A stretch of 64,000 bases of DNA from Gilichinskyi gelida. GTDB lineage: Bacteria > Acidobacteriota > Thermoanaerobaculia > Gp7-AA8. Made by a program: the position numbers and the translations under genes. The stretch covers positions 347,436 through 411,435 of the forward strand of contig JBBPII010000002.1 of the NCBI GenBank assembly GCA_038040385.1, in the 5' to 3' direction. Positions 24,194-31,312 of the stretch are shown in pieces. Under the pieces are notes generated by a model. It was not told the origin of the DNA. It worked only from the letters and a program-made list of their open reading frames with translations, and searched no databases. Each line of letters starts with the position of its first letter. The stretch's first letter is position 1.

Positions 24194-26209
24194 TTGGCGA
24201 AATCCAAAGACCTGTCGAAGCTGCGGAAGATCCAACCGAAGATGCGGATGATCGAGAACGGCTCATCCGAGGTCAACGGCATGCGCGCGCAAATGAGCGC
24301 GGCGCTCAGCACGGACCGCGCGGTGACCGCGCGCATCACCGAACTATCGAAAACGAAGTTGGCGCGCCACCGGGCGAAAAAGGGCCAACAGAAACGAGTG
24401 CCCGCCGACGTGCTGGTCAATGTGTTCATTCACACCACCAACGGCCAACAGATCGATCTGCCCCAGAAAAAGAAGGTGTTCCGCGAGACCGGCAATCGCG
24501 GCACCCTCCGAACCATGACCTTGCCGCTCAACAAGGTGCGGCAGTTGGCGGCAGCGCCGAACGTGGTGCACGTGGAGATGGGCGATCCGCTGGCGGCGCC
24601 CACGCCGGAAGTCTCGCCGGAGCGACCGAAGGCGCCCGAGCCGTCGCTTCGCTCCTTCGGCTCGGATGCCATGCACGGATCCGGAAAAGACGTCCTCATC
24701 GGAATCATCGACGTGCAGGGATTCGACTTCTCGCACCCCGATTTTCTCGACGACAACGGACGGACGCGCTGGCTGGCGATCTGGGATCAGGGGGCGGAGT
24801 CGGGAGTGACTCCGAAGAGGTTCAAATACGGCGCGGAGTTGACGCATGACGATTTGAATCAGGCGATTTCCGCCAGCGCGAACCTCCACGTCCCGCCGTG
24901 GGAGCTGGAGCCGCAATCGCAGATGGTGCCCGGCTCGCATGGAACGCACGTGGCCAGCGTCGCCGCCGGCAACCGCGGCATCTGCCGCAAGTCGAAAATC
25001 GCCGGCGTGCTGGTCTCGCTGCCGAAAGAGGACATCGAGCGGCGCCGCTCGTTCTACGACTCGACGCGCATCGCCCACGCCGTCGACTATCTGGTCGACC
25101 TGGCGAAAGAAAAAGACCTGGCCCTCTCCATCAACGTGTCCCTCGGCACCAACGGCCACGCGCACGACGCCAGCAGCGCCATCAGCCGCTGGATCGACTA
25201 CGCCATGACCACGCCGGGCCGATGCATCTCCGTGGCCGCCGGCAATGCCGGACAGGAACAGCCGGCCTTCCAGGGCGATCTGGGCTACGTGATGGGGCGC
25301 ATCCACACCAGCGGCAAGATCGCCGCGCGCGGCTTGAACAACGATCTGGAGTGGATGGTCATCGGCAACGGGCGGATGGACGTCTCGGAAAACGAGCTGG
25401 AGATCTGGTACAGCCCCCAGGACCGCTTCCAGGTGTCGCTGCGGACGCCGTCCGGCGACTGGCTTCCGGCGGTGGATCCCGGCGAGTTCCTCCAGAACCG
25501 CCAGCTCCCCGATGGCACGTTCGTCAGCATTTACAACGAGCTCTATCACCCGGCGAACGGGGCGAATTACATCGCGCTGTACCTCAGCCCCTTCCTGTCG
25601 AGCGAAGGGGTAATCGGAGTCAAGCCGGGACAATGGACCGTGCGCCTGGTGGGCGTCGAAGTGCGCGACGGCCGTTACCACGGCTGGATCGAGCGCGACG
25701 ATCCGCGCCGGGTGGGCCGGGTCGGCGATCGCGACGGATGGCGCTTCCCGTCGTTCTTCTCCGAGCGGTCGAACGTCGACGACTCCTCGGTCAGTTCGCT
25801 GGCCTGCGGGATGCGCGTGCTCTCGGTGGCCAATCTCGACTTCGCCAAGGAGCGCATCCACATCACCAGCAGCCAGGGCCCCACGCGCGACGGACGCTTC
25901 AAGCCGGACGTCGCCGCGCCGGGAACCGACATCGTGGCCGCCAAAGGCTTCGCCGGCCCGGACGACCTCTGGATCTCCATGACCGGCACCAGCATGGCCA
26001 GTCCGTACGTCTGCGGAATCGCCGGCTTGATGCTGGGGGCCGAGAAGACTCTGACCGCGGCGCAGATCGAAGGCATCGTGCAGCGGACTGCTTCGCCGCT
26101 GCCCGGTAAGAGCTTCTCGTGGATCAATGACGCGGGCTTCGGGCGGATCGAGCCGGAAGAGTGTCTAAAAGAGGCGGCGCGGATCAACAAGCGGAAGGAG
26201 TTGCGATGA
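24194..26209 (+). CDS. Cytosolic subtilisin-like serine protease (S8) with large insert
   Basis: 671 residues from TTG 24194, chosen because AGAGGTG precedes it (ATG 24149 in frame is an alternative). No signal peptide, so it should act in the cytosol. Residues ~75-135 look like an I9-type propeptide (ending NVVHVEMGD). The catalytic residues are Asp173 (IGIIDVQGFDFSHPDF), His249 (GSHGTHVAS) and Ser600 (TGTSMASP), with oxyanion Asn351 (AAGNAG). Asn351 to Ser600 is 249 residues against about 66 in subtilisin, so ~180 beta-rich residues are inserted, as in CspA/CspB-like proteases with a jelly-roll insert. The stop overlaps the next start as ATGA, tying it to the metallo-beta-lactamase. Target unknown. 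Confidence 0.88.
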   Translation: MAKSKDLSKLRKIQPKMRMIENGSSEVNGMRAQMSAALSTDRAVTARITELSKTKLARHRAKKGQQKRVPADVLVNVFIHTTNGQQIDLPQKKKVFRETGNRGTLRTMTLPLNKVRQLAAAPNVVHVEMGDPLAAPTPEVSPERPKAPEPSLRSFGSDAMHGSGKDVLIGIIDVQGFDFSHPDFLDDNGRTRWLAIWDQGAESGVTPKRFKYGAELTHDDLNQAISASANLHVPPWELEPQSQMVPGSHGTHVASVAAGNRGICRKSKIAGVLVSLPKEDIERRRSFYDSTRIAHAVDYLVDLAKEKDLALSINVSLGTNGHAHDASSAISRWIDYAMTTPGRCISVAAGNAGQEQPAFQGDLGYVMGRIHTSGKIAARGLNNDLEWMVIGNGRMDVSENELEIWYSPQDRFQVSLRTPSGDWLPAVDPGEFLQNRQLPDGTFVSIYNELYHPANGANYIALYLSPFLSSEGVIGVKPGQWTVRLVGVEVRDGRYHGWIERDDPRRVGRVGDRDGWRFPSFFSERSNVDDSSVSSLACGMRVLSVANLDFAKERIHITSSQGPTRDGRFKPDVAAPGTDIVAAKGFAGPDDLWISMTGTSMASPYVCGIAGLMLGAEKTLTAAQIEGIVQRTASPLPGKSFSWINDAGFGRIEPEECLKEAARINKRKELR

Positions 26210-27537
26210 AGCTCACCGTGTACCCCTCGGGAAAGGGCGACTGCCTTCTGCTCGAGTCGGGAGGCAAGCGGATCCTCATCGACGGCGGCGTCGGCGAGTC
26301 ATTCCGCGAGGAAGTGCTCCCTGACCTGGCCAAGAGCGCGGAGAAGCCGCTGGACTGCGTCTACCTCTCGCACATCGACGACGATCACATCGGCGGCCTG
26401 CTGACCCTGGTCGACGCGATCTATGCCTGGCGAGTTTTCGACTTCCGCTCGAAGAAAGACAAGAAGGCACCCAAGCCGAAGATGCCGCGCCCGCCCGAGG
26501 TGCTCAAGGTGTGGCACAACTCGTTTTCCGATCAGCTCAAGGACAACGCCGGGCCGGTCGCTGCGGCGCTGGCGGAGACGGCGACCATCCTCTCGGGACT
26601 CGACGGCGGCGACGAGATCGCGGAGAAGGTGCGCACCTATCACGCCGATCTGGCGGAGAGCACCAAGCAATCGCTGCAGCTCCGCTATCGCGTCGGCGCC
26701 GGCCAACTCGGCATCAGCGTCAACCCCGAGTACAAGGGGAAGCTGATGTACGTTCGGAAAGGGGGAGGCAAACTGAAAGTCGGAGACGCTTCGATGGTGG
26801 TCATCGGGCCGTTCGAGGATGACCTCGTGAAGTTGCGCGAGGACTGGATTACATGGCTCAGAGAGAAAAAAGATGTCGTGAACAGCGTTCGCACCCGGGC
26901 CAAGGCGGATTCCGGCGGGCTGACCGCTTCCGCCGGTGACTTTCTCCGGCCGCTGGAAGAGCAGGCGCAGGAGCTCGCGGAGAAAATCACCATCCCGGCC
27001 CTCTCCGACGAGGAGCTCAAGAAGATGGGCAAACGCAGCAGAGTCACGCCCCCGAATCTGGCCTCCCTCATGTTCTTCGTCAACGAAGGGAAGACCACGC
27101 TCTTGCTGACGGGCGACGGGCACGCGCGCGAGGTTCTGAAGGGGCTGGAGGGAGCGAAGAAACTCAAGCCGAACGGCGGGCTGCACGTCAACGTCCTGAA
27201 GGTGCAGCACCATGGCGCGGAGTACAACATGACGCCGGAATTCGCGCAGCGGATCACCGCCGACCACTACATCTTCTGCGGCAACGGCTTTCAGACCAAC
27301 CCGGAGCTCAGCGTGATGAAGACCCTGGCCCGCTCGCGATTCGGCGACCCCGAGGAGCGCAGCGCGAACCCGCAGACGAATCGGAGGTTCACGTTCTGGT
27401 TCAACAGCACGCCGCAATCGGCGCAATTCGCGGCGCACATGACGCAGGTGAAGAAGCTCGCCGGCACGCTCGCCGCGGCGAGCGAAGGGCAGCTCACCTG
27501 CAAGTTCTTCGATCGGAAGTTCGAGGTACCGCTGTAG
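26206..27537 (+). CDS. ComEC/Rec2-like metallo-beta-lactamase-fold hydrolase
   Basis: 443 residues, soluble. The N-terminus KLTVYPSGKGDCLLLESGGK and the metal motif SHIDDDHIGG (His56, Asp58, Asp60, His61) match the ComEC/Rec2 branch of the metallo-beta-lactamase fold, which includes nucleases and phosphodiesterases. LLTGDGHA (near residue 305) and KVQHHGAEYN (near residue 335) supply the remaining ligands. Between them lies a ~190-residue insertion with helices and KKGGG-type loops. There is no membrane segment, unlike true ComEC. Shine-Dalgarno GGAAGGAG lies inside the protease gene, and the ATG overlaps its stop by 4 bases. The pair is therefore co-translated; a joint role is inferred. Confidence 0.87.
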   Translation: MKLTVYPSGKGDCLLLESGGKRILIDGGVGESFREEVLPDLAKSAEKPLDCVYLSHIDDDHIGGLLTLVDAIYAWRVFDFRSKKDKKAPKPKMPRPPEVLKVWHNSFSDQLKDNAGPVAAALAETATILSGLDGGDEIAEKVRTYHADLAESTKQSLQLRYRVGAGQLGISVNPEYKGKLMYVRKGGGKLKVGDASMVVIGPFEDDLVKLREDWITWLREKKDVVNSVRTRAKADSGGLTASAGDFLRPLEEQAQELAEKITIPALSDEELKKMGKRSRVTPPNLASLMFFVNEGKTTLLLTGDGHAREVLKGLEGAKKLKPNGGLHVNVLKVQHHGAEYNMTPEFAQRITADHYIFCGNGFQTNPELSVMKTLARSRFGDPEERSANPQTNRRFTFWFNSTPQSAQFAAHMTQVKKLAGTLAAASEGQLTCKFFDRKFEVPL

Positions 27538-27541
27538 CGCG

Positions 27542-27949
27542 TCAGGCGGCGTCCGGCTGCACCGCGGCGCGGATGGCGTTGACCGCGGTGGCGGTCGGCG
27601 TGCCGGGGAGGAAGATGTCGCGGATGCCGAGGGCCTTGAGGTTCGCGATGTCCTGCTCGGGGATGATGCCGCCGGCGAAGACCACCACGTCCTGCGCCCC
27701 CTCCTCCTTCAGCAGCCGCATGATCTCCGGGAAGAGCACGTTGTGCGCGCCGGAGAGGATCGAGAGGCCGATGGCGTCGACGTCCTCCTGCACCGCGGCG
27801 GCGACGATCTGCTCCGGCGTCTGCCGCAGGCCGGTGTAGATCACTTCCATCCCCGCGTCCCGCAGCGCCCGGGCGATGATCTTCGCTCCTCGGTCGTGGC
27901 CGTCGAGGCCCGGTTTGGCGATCAGCACGCGGATTTTTCGTTCAGGCAT
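27542..27949 (-). CDS. B12-binding domain protein (methylmalonyl-CoA mutase C-terminal type)
   Basis: 135 residues. KIRVLIAKPGLDGHDRGAKI holds the D-x-H-x2-G motif that binds cobalamin base-off, with the His as lower axial ligand. GLSILSGAHN and VVVFAGGIIPEQD complete the Rossmann-like B12 domain. Methylmalonyl-CoA mutases may be split into catalytic and B12 subunits, and this is the small one; the large subunit is not in this window. The start is ATG 27949 (GTG 27952 directly before it is possible). It overlaps the end of the GNAT gene by 8 bases, so the two are co-transcribed. Confidence 0.85.
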   Translation of the reverse strand: MPERKIRVLIAKPGLDGHDRGAKIIARALRDAGMEVIYTGLRQTPEQIVAAAVQEDVDAIGLSILSGAHNVLFPEIMRLLKEEGAQDVVVFAGGIIPEQDIANLKALGIRDIFLPGTPTATAVNAIRAAVQPDAA

Positions 27950-28535
27950 CACTCGCTCCCGGCTCTCGAAACCTCGAAAGGATCACGATGTCGTGGTAAC
28001 TGCCTTCGCGATAGAAATCGCGCGCCAACTTCCCTTCCTCGACGAAGCCGTGGCCGAGGAGCACGTGGTTTGCGCGTTCGTGGTAGTCGAAGACGTTGAT
28101 GCGCAGCTTGATCAGGTTCATCTCGTCGAAGGCGAAGCGAACCAGGGTCAGGATGGCGTCGCTGCCGAAGCCGCGGTTCCACGCCGTCGGCTCGCCGACG
28201 AAGAGGCCGAACCAGCCGGTGCGCGACACCCAGTCGATGTCGTGGATCGAGGCGTTGCCGACGTGGGTCCGATCGTCCTTCCGCTCGATGGCGAAGTGCC
28301 GCTCGTTCACGTTCGGATGCATGGCCCGCTCGAGCCACTCCACCTCGTTCTGAAAGGCGATCGGATAGCGGGACTTGAGGGTGCGGACGATGTTGGGGTC
28401 CTTCATCCAGCGATAGCAGCGCTCGGCGTCGTCGCGCTCGAAGGCGCGGAGGATCACGTGCTCGCCGGCGATCATGAAGCGGCGGCGCGGCGGCTCGCGC
28501 GGCTCCGCGGTGTCGCGCTCGGTTCGATTGCCCAT
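27942..28535 (-). CDS. GNAT-family N-acetyltransferase (RimJ/RimL type)
   Basis: 197 residues. The fold is recognisable from LRAFERDDAERCYRWMKDP at the N-terminus. The acetyl-CoA-binding segment reads WNRGFGSDAILTLVRFAFDE (the Q/R-x2-G-x-G/A loop), followed by LIKLRINVFDYHERANHVLL and HGFVEEGKLARDFYREG, typical of RimJ/RimL-like enzymes that acetylate protein N-termini or small amines. Substrate unknown. A consensus TATAAT ten bases before the ATG suggests a leaderless transcript. The divergent DinB gene shares this promoter region. Confidence 0.85.
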   Translation of the reverse strand: MGNRTERDTAEPREPPRRRFMIAGEHVILRAFERDDAERCYRWMKDPNIVRTLKSRYPIAFQNEVEWLERAMHPNVNERHFAIERKDDRTHVGNASIHDIDWVSRTGWFGLFVGEPTAWNRGFGSDAILTLVRFAFDEMNLIKLRINVFDYHERANHVLLGHGFVEEGKLARDFYREGSYHDIVILSRFREPGASDA

Positions 28536-28545
28536 CCGGCGCGCG

Positions 28546-28555
28546 ATTATATGAT
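28546..28555. promoter_or_regulatory. Overlapping divergent -10 elements (ATTATATGAT)
   Basis: Read on the minus strand, 28546-28551 is TATAAT, ten bases from the GNAT ATG. Read on the plus strand, 28550-28555 is TATGAT, 20 bases from the DinB ATG. The two -10 boxes share two bases, forming a compact bidirectional promoter. Confidence 0.55.
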
Positions 28556-28575
28556 CGCCGCCTCTGAGGTGACCG

Positions 28576-29079
28576 ATGGCGAACGAGCGGATGCAGCAGT
28601 ACCTCGAAGACTACGATCGCGAGCACGAGAAGACGATGAACGTGCTGCGCGCCTATCCGGCCGACCAGCTCGATCTCCGGCCTCATCCACGGTCGAAGAC
28701 CGCCCGCGAGCTGGCGTGGATCTTCTTCCTCGAGCGCGGCCTCGGCACCAGAGTCTGGCGCGACGAGTTCGCGAAGAGCGCGCCGTCCGGAGCGCCGCCT
28801 ACGCCGCCGGATAAGTGGGACGACCTGCTCGCCGCGATCGAGAAGGCGCACAAGGAGTTTCGCGCCCTGATCGAGCGGGCCACCGAGGTGGAACTGTCGG
28901 AGAACGTCCACTTCATGACCGGCCCGAAGAAGATGGGCGAGATCACGCGCATGAACTGGCTGTGGTTCCTGCTGTTCGACCAGATCCACCACCGCGGCCA
29001 GTTTTCGGTCTATCTGCGCATGGCCGGCGGGAAAGTGCCGTCGATCTACGGGCCGAGCGCCGACGAGCCGTGGATCTGA
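28576..29079 (+). CDS. DinB-like four-helix protein with incomplete metal site
   Basis: 167 residues. The C-terminal FDQIHHRGQFSVYLRMAGGK and PSIYGPSADE are signatures of the DinB/YfiT-like family, which usually has a three-histidine metal site. Here the helix that normally carries the first His reads ELAWIFFLERG, and the last pair is Asp-x3-His rather than His-x3-His. The site is thus incomplete and the protein may not bind metal as usual. Members act as thiol-dependent transferases or are uncharacterised. A GAGGTG Shine-Dalgarno precedes the ATG. Confidence 0.82.
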   Translation: MANERMQQYLEDYDREHEKTMNVLRAYPADQLDLRPHPRSKTARELAWIFFLERGLGTRVWRDEFAKSAPSGAPPTPPDKWDDLLAAIEKAHKEFRALIERATEVELSENVHFMTGPKKMGEITRMNWLWFLLFDQIHHRGQFSVYLRMAGGKVPSIYGPSADEPWI

Positions 29080-29094
29080 GTTGACCGGGGGTAC

Positions 29095-29118
29095 CGGGCG
29101 CGCTGCTGCGCGCCCCTA
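29095..29118. repeat. Single arm of family A repeat
   Basis: Identical to the 24-base arm at 5967-5990. As at the amine oxidase gene, its TAG supplies the stop codon of the adjacent S41 gene (minus strand). Confidence 0.88.
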
Positions 29119-30309
29119 CTTCCGCGACAGCGCCCAGTCGAGCGCCGCGTCGCGTCCCGCTTTGGCGTCGGCCCAGGTCTGCTCGACGCGCTGGTCCGGC
29201 TCGACGACGTTCGGCGCGTCGTCCGGAACGAACTTGTAGTAGCGCGTGGAGTACGACAACACCAGGCGCGACGCCGGCAGGGTCATCTCGTCGTTCTCCG
29301 AATAGCTGTTGGGCTTCTCGCCGATCGTGTCGCCGGCGAGCAGTGCGTGCGCTTCGTTGCGGAAATCGATGGCGTTGACCATCGCCGCCGAGAATGTCCG
29401 CGCGCCGATGAGGACGATCGTCTTCACCTTCGCCGCCCGCTTCGCAGCCTCGGAGACCATGTAGCGGCGTCCGACCTTGAAGTCGCCGCCGCCGTTCTGG
29501 CGCAGGTCGATCACCACCGTCGTCGCGCCAACGGAATCGACGAGCTGCCACAGCTTCGCCGCGTTGTCGGACAGGTTGTCGTACCGCCGCCAGTTGACGT
29601 AGACCGCCTTCCGCTCGGAAACGTTCTGGATGACGAACGCGCTCTGCGGATCGCGGCGGGAGAGCGGCGGCGTCTCCGCGGAGAGCGGCACCCACTGCTG
29701 CTGCATCTGCGCGGCGAGCGGGATGGCCGCAACGGGCACCGTGCTCGATGTTCCGTCGTCGGCGACGGCGGTGATCTCCGCCGGGTTTACGCCGACACCG
29801 CGGAGAACCTCGACGATGTGCATGTTCGCCACGAGCGTGGCGCGCTGCAGCGGCGGCAATTCGTCTTGCGGTGAAAGCGGCGCGAGGCGCTGTACGACGT
29901 CGGCGATCGCCATGCCGCCGATGGCCGTCACCTTCGCGCCGAGGATGGCCTTCGTCGCGGGCGTAACGCGCGTGACGCGCCACTCATCGCCGAAGGTTTG
30001 GATCTGAATCGCCAGCCGGTTCCACTCTTTCGGGATGTGAACGTTCGTGTGGCCGTCGCCGACGAGCGCGGTGAGGCGCATCAGTCCGACGACCATCTCG
30101 GCGTCGCTCGCCGTTTCCGTGCGGGAGTCGAGCTCCCTGACCGTCGCATCGAACGTCTCGCGCGAGACGGCATGGAACGCGTTGGCGTGCCGCTTCGGCA
30201 GCTCTCGGGCGAAGTACGCCAGATCCCGCCGCCATTGTTCCGGTGTCGCGGCGAAGAGCATCGGACTGACCGCGACCAGGAGAGCGGCGACTGCGTGTCG
30301 GGCGTGCAT
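29116..30309 (-). CDS. Secreted S41-family peptidase-like protein
   Basis: 397 residues with a Sec signal peptide (VAALLVAVSPMLFAA). VGDGHTNVHI near residue 85 and VVIDLRQNGGGDFKVG near residue 270 are hallmarks of the tail-specific protease (S41) fold. GARTFSAAM near residue 305 supplies the nucleophile Ser. The region between (PATKAILGAKVTAIGGM) may be a reduced PDZ domain. TIGEKPNSYSE is where the general-base Lys/Glu region of S41 enzymes lies. A periplasmic role is expected; substrate unknown. The gene ends at a family A repeat arm. The TTG start of truB lies 967 bases further upstream and is transcribed the same way. Confidence 0.85.
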   Translation of the reverse strand: MHARHAVAALLVAVSPMLFAATPEQWRRDLAYFARELPKRHANAFHAVSRETFDATVRELDSRTETASDAEMVVGLMRLTALVGDGHTNVHIPKEWNRLAIQIQTFGDEWRVTRVTPATKAILGAKVTAIGGMAIADVVQRLAPLSPQDELPPLQRATLVANMHIVEVLRGVGVNPAEITAVADDGTSSTVPVAAIPLAAQMQQQWVPLSAETPPLSRRDPQSAFVIQNVSERKAVYVNWRRYDNLSDNAAKLWQLVDSVGATTVVIDLRQNGGGDFKVGRRYMVSEAAKRAAKVKTIVLIGARTFSAAMVNAIDFRNEAHALLAGDTIGEKPNSYSENDEMTLPASRLVLSYSTRYYKFVPDDAPNVVEPDQRVEQTWADAKAGRDAALDWALSRK

Positions 30310-30346
30310 GACCGTAAGACGCCCATATCGCCGCGGACGTTAGAGG

Positions 30347-31276
30347 TCAGCCCGCCAGCACGACCTTCGGCTTCACTTCCACCGCCCCCCCTTCGCGCAG
30401 CACGTTGACCACCTCGCCGATGGCCACGAGCTGATCGTGTGGGTTGCCGAGGGCCAGTAGCTCGCCTTTGCGCACCGGAACGGCGGGGATCATGATCACC
30501 CCCTGCCCCTGCATCATCTTCCCCTGCTGCGACCAATCGATGCGCAGTTTGGCCAGCGGGAGGTCGACATCGGCGAGGCGCTGGAAATGCGGCGCGGCGA
30601 GGATGGCTTCGATCGCCGCGTTCTCGAGCTGCTCGTACGACAGCGCGTCGGCGATTCGGAAGTTGCCGATGGCGGTGCGGCGGAGCTCCTTGAGGTGCGC
30701 GGGGACGCCGATGGACGCGCCGAGGTCGTGGGCCAACGAACGGACGTACGTGCCGGCGGAGGAGCGGATGCGGAAGCGCGCCCTCGAGCCGTCGACGCCG
30801 GTGATCTCGAACTCGTAGACGCTGATCTTCTTCGGCGTCAGCGCCGCGACTTCGCCTTTGCGCGCCAGCTCGTAGGCGCGCACGCCTTGCACCTTCTTCG
30901 CCGAGAACTGCGGCGGCATCTGCTCGATGTCGCCGAGAAAATGGGCCAGGTGCGGAGCGAAGTCGACGCTTTCCACGCTTTTCTCGACCGTCTCGCCGGC
31001 CGGCGCGCCGGCGGCGTCGAAGGAGTCGGTGGCCCAGCCGAACTGGATCGCCCCCTCGTACGTTTTCTCCATCCCCATCAGGTATGCCTGCAGCCGCGTC
31101 GCCTTGCCGACGCAGAGGACGAGTAGGCCGGTAGCCAGCGGGTCGAGCGTGCCGGTGTGGCCGACCTTCTTGAACTTTGCGCGTCGGCGGAACTTCTCCA
31201 CGGCGTCGTGGCTGGTGATGCCGGCCTTCTTGTCGAGGAGAAGAAGGCCGTCGATGGAAGGCTTGGGCGGTTGCAA
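30347..31276 (-). CDS. truB: tRNA pseudouridine-55 synthase
   Basis: 309 residues; converts U55 in the T-loop of tRNAs to pseudouridine. DGLLLLDKKAGITSHD and the catalytic Asp in GHTGTLDPLATGLL are diagnostic, followed by KTYEGAIQFGWATDSFD and SSAGTYVRSLAHDLG. The C-terminal ~70 residues form a PUA-like RNA-binding domain. The start is TTG 31276 (no ATG or GTG fits). It lies 36 bases after the M1 peptidase gene. In many bacteria truB directly follows rbfA/nrnA; here a three-gene unit separates them. Confidence 0.93.
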   Translation of the reverse strand: MQPPKPSIDGLLLLDKKAGITSHDAVEKFRRRAKFKKVGHTGTLDPLATGLLVLCVGKATRLQAYLMGMEKTYEGAIQFGWATDSFDAAGAPAGETVEKSVESVDFAPHLAHFLGDIEQMPPQFSAKKVQGVRAYELARKGEVAALTPKKISVYEFEITGVDGSRARFRIRSSAGTYVRSLAHDLGASIGVPAHLKELRRTAIGNFRIADALSYEQLENAAIEAILAAPHFQRLADVDLPLAKLRIDWSQQGKMMQGQGVIMIPAVPVRKGELLALGNPHDQLVAIGEVVNVLREGGAVEVKPKVVLAG

Positions 31277-31312
31277 GGCGCGGTCACTGTATCAGGCAAC
31301 GCCGCGCAGACT

